64,000 nucleotides of DNA from Hoylesella loescheii (GTDB taxonomy: Bacteria > Bacteroidota > Bacteroidia > Bacteroidales > Bacteroidaceae): positions 186,001-250,000 of the forward strand of contig JADYUK010000002.1 of the NCBI GenBank assembly GCA_021531755.1. Direction: 5' to 3'. Under the pieces are notes generated by a model. That model had not been told where the DNA came from. It was given only the letters and a program-made list of their open reading frames with translations, and ran no database searches. Below, in pieces: positions 38,701 to 46,236 of the stretch. Every line of letters begins with the position of its first letter. Positions within the stretch are counted from its first letter, which is position 1. Position numbers and translations under genes: made by a program.

Positions 38701-39240
38701 CTCTTCACATACATAACCGACAAGCCAGGCTCCAAGACCGACTACAAGAAGAGCTACCGCGAGGCGTGGGAGGCAGAGTTTGCCCATGCACGTGACTGGA
38801 ACAAGTGCTTCGGCGAGCAGAACGCCTTCCGCTACCTTCCGCTGAAGGGTGGCATGGCTCTGCGCCTCTTCAAGGGCGACAGCGACGAGGCAGCACGCAT
38901 GATAGCCCTCGCAGCCGCCACGGCAGGCACACCGCTGACCATCAGCTTCGACCCGTCGGACGACCGCACACAGAGCCTCGCGCAGACCGGAGCGACGCTG
39001 AAGAAGGAAAGCCTCGTCGACTTCCTCGCCGATATGCCACGCTACGAGCGCATCCGCACATGCTCGGCCGACATACCAAAGGAGATGTACCAGCGTGCGG
39101 CTGACACGAACAAGTACATCGCCACAGCACCTCCAGTGAAGGACGGACGCGTGGAGCTGATACACTACATAAAGGAGCAGAGCATATCATTCGAGTATCA
39201 CAGATACGGCAGCATCTCTGAGGTGCCACCGGTAGAGTGA
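35800..39240 (+). CDS. putA: Bifunctional proline dehydrogenase/L-glutamate gamma-semialdehyde dehydrogenase
   Basis: 1146 residues from ATG 35800 (MNKPTIKEVEEWVKKLYD). The N-terminal half is a PRODH barrel (NLLGEVVLGNQEAD, KISGIYAQTHALNYEE, MRVVKGCNLEMET), and the C-terminal half an aldehyde dehydrogenase with SPWNFPCAIPVGGIVAG, ETGGKNVMI and the catalytic Cys in FGNAGQKCSACS (C781). The two steps convert proline through pyrroline-5-carboxylate to glutamate; the fusion allows channeling. About 140 extra residues follow the ALDH domain. No DNA-binding domain is seen at the N-terminus, so it is not the repressor type. The symbol is by function. Confidence 0.93.
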   Translation: MNKPTIKEVEEWVKKLYDTCEETITPAERAEQRKYAIMVQRPQDKKFLVKMLDESSQIRDSKKLAMRIKTLIDQYGVPKFLNKRDTFLFQIYQQFGYFFWPIAIPIIKKRLRMDTSRVIIDAARPNLTKHLATRFDQKIGQNVNLLGEVVLGNQEADKRYYGYLEALKEPDINYISVKISGIYAQTHALNYEESFPELIRRMSELYQAAIDNPYVDEYGKKRAKFINLDMEEYKDAHLTLRLFKEVLSKPEFLNYSAGIVVQSYLPDAWDFQTELLEFAKERCSRGGAPIKMRVVKGCNLEMETVVASLRGWENPVRPDKTEVDANYLHIIERGLLPENSKYLHVGMASHNLYTISYAYLLTQKYGTPKETFCFEMLEGMADHVWRAQSKLGNHVILYTPVVKDEHFLNAVSYLVRRMDENTAPDNFLTHSFNLQPGTETWDFLKKQFEDAYAIKDKIPHTPHRTQNRLEPYKPVPPMDEMKNEPDTDFDRECNQEWQRQIFKKWKKTAADTPYIIPTQIGDKEVTNDKRHKYYDRCQDDEIEICEMSQASAEQVREIVRIADEDAGGWRKKDIEERHRIMYDAANRLGEMRGDLIGCMCAITGKTVVEGDVEVSEGIDYCRFYTTTMKKFLKLSDVDIKAKGTILVISPWNFPCAIPVGGIVAGLAAGNTVILKPATVAAPVAWLFAKAFWDAGVPREALQIIITDREALNTLTTAPEIKHIILTGGTETAQAITRNNPLTPLSAETGGKNVMIITASADRDHAIMNACTSAFGNAGQKCSACSLLLVERSVYNSEEFKTKLIDCATSLKVGSVWDAGNIVGPMITNKNEKLLHALEHLEPGESWLVAPRFVDKKRYILAPTIKWGVKPGSYSFRTELFGPMLSVCPFDTLDEAISLVNGLDYGLTSGIQSLDEKEQKKWKNSIMAGNLYINRGITGAIVNRQPFGGMKLSAFGGGIKAGGPNYCSLFTYITDKPGSKTDYKKSYREAWEAEFAHARDWNKCFGEQNAFRYLPLKGGMALRLFKGDSDEAARMIALAAATAGTPLTISFDPSDDRTQSLAQTGATLKKESLVDFLADMPRYERIRTCSADIPKEMYQRAADTNKYIATAPPVKDGRVELIHYIKEQSISFEYHRYGSISEVPPVE

Positions 39241-39272
39241 TGAGAAGAGCGGTGCTCTCCCCTTAACATGAA

Positions 39273-39325
39273 AAGGAGAGGGATGCCACACACCAGCAAC
39301 CACAGGGCATCTCTCTCCTTCTTTT
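39273..39325 (+). terminator. Terminator after putA
   Basis: A 15-bp stem AAGGAGAGGGATGCC (39273-39287) / GGCATCTCTCTCCTT (39306-39320) with one G-U pair, followed by CTTTTA. Confidence 0.8.
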
Positions 39326-39632
39326 ATCCCAAACAGGCCTTTTGATCCACAAGCCAGTCAGGCTCGTCTGTGTGCCAGAGTGCGGCATCTCCGTCCGGTG
39401 CATAGCGGGCTATGCCGAGACGCAGAGCGACGAAGGGATGGCACACGGAGAGACGTGAGTGATGCCCCCGGCCTCTGCTCACGGAAAGACACGCAACCGC
39501 GGGCTTCGCGCCCATCAACCAGGATACCCTCAGCCTATAAGGTCATCCCCCGAAAGAAACAGCAGCATCACACAGACTGATATCACAGCGGAATCTCATT
39601 CTGTGCAGATAAGGCGGTCATACAGTGGAAAT
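39326..39632. other. Intergenic stretch with no supported gene
   Basis: Only short frames in several phases; no family, RNA or repeat is recognised. Confidence 0.4.
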
Positions 39633-39698
39633 GAGCCGCTCATCCAGTACTTCTGAGCCGCTTATCCAGTGCTTCTGAGCCGCTTATCCAGTACCTTT
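39633..39698 (+). repeat. Three tandem 22-bp repeats
   Basis: Unit GAGCCGCTTATCCAGTGCTT plus CT, at 39633, 39655 and 39677, with two or three differences between copies; a degenerate fourth copy may precede (about 39611). Confidence 0.8.
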
Positions 39699-39976
39699 GG
39701 TGAGAAGAGGTCTAAGTTTCTGATATATAGCGTGTTGAGCTGTCGGGGTATGATGATGGGCATGTCAGCCGGAACCATGGCGGTTCAGCTTGTCTCAACC
39801 GTATATCCAGGAAATCTTCATGACAGATAGTGAGGAACCGGCTTTCAACTGACCAATGACCCATTGATTAGGGATAATATACAAGAAGCCTCAGGCGTGG
39901 CCACCCGACGCCGCGGGAAGAGACACCCTGCCACCATGTGGGGCAGGCATGGAAAAGAACGCGGAGGAAACACCTG

Positions 39977-40100
39977 AGGAGATGACGACAGAACGCCGTC
40001 TGACCGCATGTTCAGTATAACAGGTGTCGCTTACAGCAATGCTCAGAAGATGCCTGCCGGCATTTACATCAAGAATGGAAAGAAATACATTATGAGATAA
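39977..40100 (+). pseudogene. Relic of the C-terminal tail of a type IX-secreted protein
   Basis: The frame ending at TAA 40098-40100 reads ...DRMFSITGVAYSNAQKMPAG then IYIKNGKKYIMR. The pattern (VYSITG.........PAGIYI.NGKK...) is that of the short C-terminal sorting or anchoring tails common on secreted Prevotella proteins. A stop lies about 13 codons upstream, so only the end of a gene is left. It is consistent with a former cargo gene of the SprA/PorT system. Confidence 0.5.
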
Positions 40101-40149
40101 TTAGGCCCCCTGTCTGATATGAGAGATATCAGGCACACATCTGTCTCAT

Positions 40150-40198
40150 ATACTATAACAGTCCGCAGCCTCATCGGGGTTGTGGACTGTTATAGTAT
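40150..40198 (+). repeat. 21-bp hairpin before the acyltransferase
   Basis: Arms 40150-40170 and 40178-40198 pair fully when three G-U pairs are allowed, with a 7-base loop (TCATCGG). The G-U pairs occur only in the plus-strand RNA. A smaller hairpin CTGATAT/ATATCAG lies at about 40112-40130. Confidence 0.75.
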
Positions 40199-40302
40199 TG
40201 AAGCCCCCACCTGTATGAGCGCTCCGGACTGTCTGTCCGGCAAACATGTCATTACTCATCCTAAAGTTTTGCCAGACACGAATATAAAAAATTATCCATT
40301 GT

Positions 40303-40334
40303 TTTGAAATCTCGTCTGCATTTACTACCTTTGC
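40303..40334 (+). promoter_or_regulatory. Promoter of the acyltransferase gene
   Basis: TTTG (40303-40306), 19-nt spacer, TACCTTTGC (40326-40334), about 92 nt before the ATG. Confidence 0.65.
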
Positions 40335-40426
40335 ATTATGATTGATGCACAAGCTCTTTCAAATATGCAGACAACAGGTGTCAAAACATTTGTTATACCT
40401 ATCATCACAAAATTTACTACATAAAG

Positions 40427-41496
40427 ATGCAGAGACTGAATTATATTGACAGACTAAAGGGATTCGCAATACTCACTGTCGTTGCCGGGCATGTTTATCT
40501 GTTCGGTATGGACCACTCAGACAGTATATGGCAGGATGTTATCGGCTCATTTCATATGCCGCTTTTTATGTATATGTCTGGCTATCTGGCACTTAACCCC
40601 CCCCCTATAAGTCGGTTAGGGGAATGCGCCGGAAGTTATTGCGTCTTCTGTGCCCCTTGATGTTCTTTGGAATCCTGTTCTCTCTTGTAATCAGCTGGCC
40701 GTCATCTGTTGCAGGAGTCGCAGAGAAGATATGGGCATTCCTCATGGCGCCAGCGAAGAACGGGTATTGGTATTTCATGGCGCTTGCTGTCTTCTATATG
40801 TCGCTATATCTCTTCAGGCTTAATCCTCTTTCTTCATCCATGCGGCATATGCATGAACAACCTCTTTCTGCTGACACATCGACACATAATGCAGCCGTGC
40901 GGCTCGGCCTCGGTGAGTTGGCCGTCGATATAACTATCGCCGCTGTGACATGGGGGCTGTTCCTTATCGGTTGGAAATACACAGCGCAGACAAACGACCC
41001 CCTCTGCCTTCTTAACTGTGGCAATTTCTATCCCTTCTTCATTCTTGGAGTCTTCTCCCGCCGTTATGGTCTTGTCGGGTGGCTGCAACGCCATAACTGG
41101 CTGTACACATTGTCACTGATAGGCTGGCCATTGCTTTTCTTTGCTGATATTCCCATCAGCCTGGTAGACTCTATTGTGCGTCATATCCTCATGCCATTTT
41201 TTGCAGTTGCTGTGTTTGTCACTATCTTTTACACAAGGGAGATGTCATCAAGCCGGGTGGAGGATATCCTTGCGTATTTAGGGCGCCATACGCTTGATAT
41301 TTATGCTATACACTATTTCATGCTGCTAATGATTCGTCTGTCAATAGTTGACCGCTGGCTTGAAGACAGCGGCAATTTGCTCCTCTCCATTATATTCACT
41401 ATGTCTCTCTCGCTTGTCGTGGCCTTGATATCAGCGCTTGTTGGGCAGGTATTACGTAGAAGCGATATAATAAGGAAATATCTACTTGGTGGTTGA
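40427..41496 (+). pseudogene. Acyltransferase family 3 membrane protein, out of frame at a C9 tract
   Basis: The N-terminal part (MQRLNYIDRLKGFAILTVVA, then HVYLFG and SFHMPLFMYMSGY) is the OafA/acyltransferase_3 signature with the catalytic His in the first helix. It reads into nine C at 40597-40605 and then a wrong frame that stops at 40658-40660. The continuation is in the +2 frame from the tract, running as YKSVRGMRRKLLRLLCPLMF through about ten membrane helices to 41496. Gain of one C or loss of two would restore about 356 residues. Such proteins acylate sugars on the cell surface. The pattern fits a phase-variable gene caught in the off state, or a sequencing error in a homopolymer. Confidence 0.8.
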
Positions 41497-41641
41497 CAGT
41501 AATGCCCGTATTTGTGCTTCCTTTTGTTGATGCCTGGGGTTGTCGAGGCTATTGGGTGGATTATTATCATGCCACACTGCCTGTCAGTTAGTCTTGTCGA
41601 GTGTGCTTCCCCCGAATGTTAGCATACCTAATATAAAAAAT

Positions 41642-41695
41642 AGAAGTAGGAAACGGATGCCTGTCTGGGGGCTCCGTTTCCTACTTCTCGCTTGT
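41642..41695 (-). terminator. Terminator after the nitroreductase gene
   Basis: A perfect 15-bp inverted repeat, GAAGTAGGAAACGGA and TCCGTTTCCTACTTC, with TATTTTTTATATT following it on the reverse strand. Confidence 0.8.
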
Positions 41696-41756
41696 TATGA
41701 TATCTTGCGTCACGGTCTTTCGTCCATCCTCATGGTCCGTGTCGTACCGTCCTGGA

Positions 41757-42386
41757 CTATTCTACGAATACAATCTTCTCCTCCTTGCGAGGTTTCGCCA
41801 GTGGTGTCTCATCAGGGTATCCCATTGTGATGCAGTATATGAGGTCATATCCCTCAGACAGCCCCATCTTCTTTATCATAGGCTGGCATGTGTCGCTACC
41901 TTTCATCAGACTGACGGGGAACGCCATGCAGCATGAGCCGATGCCTCTCGCCCATGCAGCGAGGATGATGTTCTCGCCAAGCAGGCCACAGTCTATCTGG
42001 GATATGCCATATGATGTGTCGCAGGCGATGAACACAACGCATGGGGCATCACAGAATATTGTGCGCGCCCCATTCTTCGGCTTCACCTGTGGGTTGGCGG
42101 CCCTTGCGGCGTCAGATATCTCTGTGAGGAGGGCTGCGTCGTCAATGACACGTATCTCGTATGCCTGCCTGTTCTGTCCGTTAGGGGCATTGATACCACA
42201 GCGGAGAATCTCCTGCAGGGTCTCACGCCCTATTTTCTGCGGGGTGTACTTGCGTATGCTGCGGCGTGACATGATGACTCTCTCCACTGCCTCGCTGTCT
42301 CCAGGGCGTGGCTGAGGGGTTGATTCTTGTGCTGTGCATGCCAGGCAGGCTGCCATGAACAGCATGGTGTGGATGATTCTTCTCAT
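41757..42386 (-). CDS. Nitroreductase family protein, exported
   Basis: 209 residues. A signal peptide (MRRIIHTMLFMAACLACTAQ) precedes a nitroreductase fold: ERVIMSRRSIRKYTPQKI at the FMN-binding start, LRCGINAPNGQNRQAYEIRV, and DCGLLGENIILAAWARGIGS with CCMAFP at the dimer region. These are FMN enzymes that reduce nitro groups, quinones or related compounds with NAD(P)H. An export signal on this family is a Bacteroidales oddity; a lipoprotein with Cys near residue 14-17 is possible. Confidence 0.9.
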   Translation of the reverse strand: MRRIIHTMLFMAACLACTAQESTPQPRPGDSEAVERVIMSRRSIRKYTPQKIGRETLQEILRCGINAPNGQNRQAYEIRVIDDAALLTEISDAARAANPQVKPKNGARTIFCDAPCVVFIACDTSYGISQIDCGLLGENIILAAWARGIGSCCMAFPVSLMKGSDTCQPMIKKMGLSEGYDLIYCITMGYPDETPLAKPRKEEKIVFVE

Positions 42387-42510
42387 ATTTATGTGTATTT
42401 TCCGGGTTAATGTATAGTCACAGTCTGTGTATATCCCTCTATTGCGCCTCTATTGCGCAAAAGATGTGTGCCCATGGAGATATATCTGGCTTCTCCCTCC
42501 GCCATAGGGG

Positions 42511-42576
42511 AGGGCAGGATTGTTGTCTGCCTGTTGCTTGAGGAGGGCAGGATTGTCGTCTGCCTGTTGCTTGAGG
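42511..42576. repeat. Two tandem 33-bp repeats
   Basis: Copies at 42511-42543 and 42544-42576 differ at one base (TTGTTG versus TTGTCG). They lie between the nitroreductase and porT genes, just after the porT stop on the reverse strand. Confidence 0.8.
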
Positions 42577-42608
42577 GGGGAGCACAGTGATTCCTCCCTA
42601 TGCTTGTG

Positions 42609-43358
42609 TCATTCAAAATAGAAGGACAGGCATATCATCTTTGTCTGTGCCTTGTCTACGGAGCATGCGTATGGGAGCATGTTTGTGTCTTTCAGCTGTG
42701 AGGCATGTTTCTTGTCAAGACTGTTTGTCAGGCTGTACATGAATTTCAGCTCTGGGCGCAGCTTGAAGAACGGTAGGTAGAAATCACATCCTGCACCTAT
42801 CGACATGTATATGTCTGTTGATTTCAGACGCAGATAGTCATTGGCGCGGCTTGTGAGGTTCAGCATAGGGGTTATTCCCGCAACGATGTACGGGCGATGG
42901 TTGTTGAAGCGTTTCGCACTGAAGATAAGGTCTGCTACGCCTGCTATATATACCGACTTGAGAGTCTGGCGTGCCTCTGTCGGCTTGCCATCCTCGTCGG
43001 GCTTCATGTGGTTTATGAATGTTATGTGCCGTGTGCCGAAATATAGTGTCGGAGAGAGGCGCAGGGCGAAGTGGGTGGACAAGCGCAACTCGCCGAGCAC
43101 ACCAACCTGGAAGCCGGGGTCCCAACGGTCCTGGTCGGTAGAGACGAACGACTCGTATTCCATACCGTTCTCGTCAGTCAGTGTTATCGGGCCTACATTG
43201 TTCAGCTCTATATCCTGCATGTGGGTCCCTACGACCACTCCGAAATGAAATGGCCGCAGGTCTGTATATGGACGGTTCTCTACAGTGCGCTCCTGTGCAT
43301 GGAGAATTCCTGTGAGCATCGTGATGAGGGTTATGATATATATGCGTTTGCTCGACAT
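42609..43358 (-). CDS. porT: PorT family outer-membrane beta-barrel, type IX secretion
   Basis: 249 residues. A signal peptide ends near HAQ-E (about residue 21). The mature part begins ENRPYTDLRPFHFGVVVGTH, which resembles the start of PorT/SprT proteins (LRPLHFGF.LG.N), and continues as eight or so amphipathic strands ending with a final strand MICLSFYFE with a C-terminal aromatic, as barrel proteins do. PorT is required for type IX export in P. gingivalis. With sprA 25 kb away, the locus supports a working secretion system. A non-PorT porin of the PorT superfamily cannot be ruled out. Confidence 0.8.
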   Translation of the reverse strand: MSSKRIYIITLITMLTGILHAQERTVENRPYTDLRPFHFGVVVGTHMQDIELNNVGPITLTDENGMEYESFVSTDQDRWDPGFQVGVLGELRLSTHFALRLSPTLYFGTRHITFINHMKPDEDGKPTEARQTLKSVYIAGVADLIFSAKRFNNHRPYIVAGITPMLNLTSRANDYLRLKSTDIYMSIGAGCDFYLPFFKLRPELKFMYSLTNSLDKKHASQLKDTNMLPYACSVDKAQTKMICLSFYFE

Positions 43359-43734
43359 GGCTCGATCTTGTTGTTTCTTCTGCCCGTAGGCTGAGTATAT
43401 GTGAGGCGGATATGTGAGACGGATGGCTGAGGAGGGGGGCGTGATTATTTGAAGGTGGATATATATAGGGGGGGTAAGTACTGATTACGTGAAGGTAGAG
43501 ATATGGAGCTTTTTCTGGTGAACCGCTTTCCCACCAGCCCTTCATCTCAGCATGGATTGACCGCTATATAATCATAACGTCCTATCCCGCTTTTTATTGT
43601 GTTGTGCGGATATGTTTTTTCCTCTTTTTGTTGTTGGGGGAGTCCGGGAGTGTGTCAGTATGAGCGTCGGTGACATGCGACCATGGAACATTACATGCGG
43701 TATCTGATGGTCTCCAGATGGCACACATAAGGTC
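43359..43734. other. Spacer upstream of porT
   Basis: G-rich runs (GGGGGG at 43434 and GGGGGGG near 43470) and A/T patches but no gene. It lies between the candidate RNA terminator and porT and could be its leader. Confidence 0.4.
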
Positions 43735-43741
43735 ATAAAAA

Positions 43742-43772
43742 AACAGCAGACATAGTCACTATGTCTGCTGTT
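43742..43772 (-). terminator. Terminator of the candidate RNA
   Basis: AACAGCAGACATAG (43742-43755) and CTATGTCTGCTGTT (43759-43772) are perfect complements; on the reverse strand a run of T follows the stem. Confidence 0.9.
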
Positions 43773-44003
43773 CGGGGTTGTATAGATTTTTGAGATAATT
43801 CAAAAGAAATGACTGGTCTCACGACCCGCCGTTTTTCGTTACCTGAAAAATAACTAATCTTTTTACTTAAAAATCTAATACAATCAAAACTAACTAACTT
43901 TTACCTAATAACTAAAACCTAACTATATACTATCTATGAAAAACTAATTCTTTTTTACCTTTGTGTCCTATTTGAAGATAAGACCGATTGCTGCGGAAGT
44001 CTT

Positions 44004-44102
44004 TTACTCGTGGGTCTTCGCTGCTGATGGCAGCACCCTCAAGTTGTATCCTGTATGTCTCAAACTGTCATCCTGATATTTCAGATTGATGTTCTCTGTC
44101 AT
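44004..44102 (-). CDS. 32-residue small ORF inside the candidate RNA
   Basis: ATG at 44102 about 25 nt after the predicted RNA start; stop at 44004. The peptide starts MTENINLKYQDDSLRHTGYN and ends with SAAKTHE. Not recognised; coding status unsure. Confidence 0.25.
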   Translation of the reverse strand: MTENINLKYQDDSLRHTGYNLRVLPSAAKTHE

Positions 44103-44130
44103 CAGATACTGTTCTTTCTGATTTCCGAGT

Positions 44131-44163
44131 GCAAAGTTACTGCTGTTATCGCACACAACCAAA
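44131..44163 (-). promoter_or_regulatory. Promoter of the candidate RNA
   Basis: TTTG (44163-44160), spacer of 20, TAACTTTGC (44139-44131) on the reverse strand. Confidence 0.65.
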
Positions 44164-44398
44164 TATTTTATCTATTATTATTCAGTTTTAGTATTATTTT
44201 TGACCCACGTCAACAGCGAAAGCGTGAATAATGCCAAAATTAGTATTTTGTCACATTTTCGTAATGTTCTTTAACATATTGTCACGCTGTGTTCATGCAC
44301 AGCGTGACATGTTGCAATTGTTAGCTCTGTTGTGGGCTGTATAGTTTACATTCTGTTATCTAAAAGCCAGAATAGTGGTTCTTTTGAGAATAGGCACC

Positions 44399-45076
44399 TT
44401 ATTTCTTCTTGGTGGCTGGGACAGGACATTTCTTCCACACTCCTATGATTTCGCCAACATATTCTGTATGATTGTTGTCTTTGTCTTCACCCTCAGCGTA
44501 CCATTTTTCAACGACATCCTTGTCTAGCCTTTCAAGACTCATAGGCTGAGAGCTGATCTTACGGCACTCGATTATCATATCGCCTTCCTCGAATGCCGGT
44601 GTGCCATTCTCTGTCATACGCAAGGTCAGCCCGCTTCCCTTTATCTTGTCCTCATCCCTGCCCGAGACGCGGCCGAGATATCCATAAAGCATATCGATGT
44701 GTTCTTCACCAAATGTCTCTACAGTGAATGTGTCATATTTGTCCATCAGCTGTTTCGTATACCGGCTGTTCCTGACATATACGGTCAGCACTGCGCGGTC
44801 GCGTCCCCACATGTTTCCTATCTGGCCCCATCCGATGGCCATGGAGTTCATGTCGCCTTGGGTGCCGACAGTGAGGGCAGCCCCATTGCTGAAGAACTTT
44901 ACTGGGTCAACGTCCATTCCCGTTACCTCAACCTTCGTCCAGATGCTGTCACCGACACTCTCTGACGGGGGGCATTGACTCTCTATCGATGACGATGTCA
45001 GACGGAAGAGCTTCACGCACAATATGACGAGGGCTATTCCAAGCACGACGTTGAATAGATAAGATAGCTTGTTCAT
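44399..45076 (-). CDS. Membrane-anchored flavin reductase-like (FMN-binding split barrel) protein
   Basis: 225 residues. An N-terminal hydrophobic helix (LFNVVLGIALVILCVKLF) anchors it. The soluble part has the flavin reductase pattern: PVKFFSNGAALTVGTQGDMN, NSMAIGWGQIG and AVLTVYVRNSRYT, then FTVETFG. Related proteins bind FMN and reduce it or use it in electron transfer. It lies 53 nt after the FMN-binding gene on the same strand, so the two form an operon. An outward-facing role is inferred from the anchor. Confidence 0.85.
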   Translation of the reverse strand: MNKLSYLFNVVLGIALVILCVKLFRLTSSSIESQCPPSESVGDSIWTKVEVTGMDVDPVKFFSNGAALTVGTQGDMNSMAIGWGQIGNMWGRDRAVLTVYVRNSRYTKQLMDKYDTFTVETFGEEHIDMLYGYLGRVSGRDEDKIKGSGLTLRMTENGTPAFEEGDMIIECRKISSQPMSLERLDKDVVEKWYAEGEDKDNNHTEYVGEIIGVWKKCPVPATKKK

Positions 45077-45129
45077 GGTTGGTTCTTGTTTTCTTTGGAT
45101 TGTTTATAATTCGGTTGGTATTGGGTATT

Positions 45130-46221
45130 TCATATGGATTTGAGCAGCAGTCCTGTCGGGCAGACGAATCTGCAGTATGGCCTTGGCACAAATATGCTGA
45201 GCACTATTGTCACTACGGCGAATGCTGTGAGTGTCCACGAGGCAGACTGCCAGATGAAGACTGCGAACAGTTCATAGTCCATCCATCCGAACCATGCGCC
45301 ACTCCATGCTGCCAGCATGAGTAGCCCCCACAGCACTTTCTGTGCCCATCCAAGAGTCGTCACGACACCATGAGGCAGATGCAGCTTCCTCTTCCGCGCT
45401 TTCCCGGCGAGCTCCTGCACAGACCCCAGCGGACAACACCACGAGCAATAGTGGCCATGCCTGCCGAAGAGGGGATATACAAACGCTACGACAAGCATGA
45501 CAGCGATGGCTGCGAGATGTGGAGAGAGACCATTCGCGACGATATTCGACATTGAGGAGTAGCTCACGAACATACCTGCATAAAATCCGACGACAATTAC
45601 ATTAAGAGCCATCTGGGCTGTGCGGTATCGCTCATTACGCACAACGAGAGGAAGGAATGCAGCCATAAGGGAGACTATGAGCGCAAGGATATGCTTCATT
45701 TCCATGTCTACGCCCTTGCCGCTCTTCAGCTTGTCCTCTGCCGCGGACAATGCCTGGTCGAGTCCTGGGGCATCAAGCGCGCGGTCAATATTCTCCAGCA
45801 CCGCCACGGAAGAGAACGTCGCTCCGCTTACAGCATCAATCTCCGCCTCACGTGCCTCGCTGAGTGTCATGCCGATATACCTCGGTAGAATTCCCTCTCT
45901 CACACGTTCCAGAAAGCTTGGTGTCTCCTCGTTCTCCTCAATATGTATACTGTCTATGCGCCCCTTGCTGACAAATAATGTGAGCGGCACAGGGCCGTTA
46001 TAGCCCTGCACGTCTGCTGCTATCCGTCTTGTGGATATCACTATCGAGCCGTCATCGGCCATTCTGACGTCCATGGAGTCTGGGCATGATGTCTCTGCCT
46101 GGCGCAGGTCATTGCCCAAGAGCCTTCCGTTCTTTGTGACAGTTATCGCCACAATCATAAGCAGGCATGTCAGCAGCATGCAGATGCGCTGTCCCACTGT
46201 GTTCTTCTCCTTATTAATCAT
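45130..46221 (-). CDS. FMN-binding and iron-sulfur membrane protein (NosR/NqrC-like)
   Basis: 363 residues. After an N-terminal helix (about 12-29) comes an FMN_bind domain with the DAVSGAT motif (S132-G-A-T135), where an FMN is expected to be attached covalently to Thr by ApbE. Four or five membrane helices follow (about 177-345), with two Cys motifs, YCSWCCPLG (C259, C262, C263) and YCRFVCPTG (C350, C354), as in NosR and related electron-transfer proteins. It likely moves electrons from an inner donor to an outer-side flavin. It precedes the flavin reductase-like gene. The ATG sits 16 nt after the repeat array. Confidence 0.85.
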   Translation of the reverse strand: MINKEKNTVGQRICMLLTCLLMIVAITVTKNGRLLGNDLRQAETSCPDSMDVRMADDGSIVISTRRIAADVQGYNGPVPLTLFVSKGRIDSIHIEENEETPSFLERVREGILPRYIGMTLSEAREAEIDAVSGATFSSVAVLENIDRALDAPGLDQALSAAEDKLKSGKGVDMEMKHILALIVSLMAAFLPLVVRNERYRTAQMALNVIVVGFYAGMFVSYSSMSNIVANGLSPHLAAIAVMLVVAFVYPLFGRHGHYCSWCCPLGSVQELAGKARKRKLHLPHGVVTTLGWAQKVLWGLLMLAAWSGAWFGWMDYELFAVFIWQSASWTLTAFAVVTIVLSIFVPRPYCRFVCPTGLLLKSI

Positions 46222-46236
46222 GCTGTTATATTAATT

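Larger units (their letters stand above)
43735..44127 (-). ncRNA. Candidate independent RNA, about 390 nt
   Basis: On the reverse strand a promoter (TTTG 44163-44160, 20-nt spacer, TAACTTTGC 44139-44131) is followed by about 390 nt and a strong intrinsic terminator (perfect 14-bp stem, loop of 3, then seven T). Inside are small hairpins such as GCTGC/GCAGC and GGTC-GTGA-GACC (a GNRA-type loop) and a long A/U tract with repeated GUUAG words. It does not resemble tmRNA, RNase P or SRP RNA. A 32-codon ORF lies near its 5' end, so it may be a small mRNA or an attenuated leader of porT. Confidence 0.5.

Noticed and set aside
40624..41496. Separate full-length acyltransferase starting at ATG 40624
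   Set aside because: It lacks the catalytic N-terminal His region, which lies in the upstream frame; one interrupted gene is the simpler explanation.
43735..44127. tmRNA, RNase P RNA or SRP RNA as identity of the candidate RNA
   Set aside because: None of the hallmark sequences (tRNA-like ends, tag ORF, conserved P-RNA core, SRP tetraloop region) is present.
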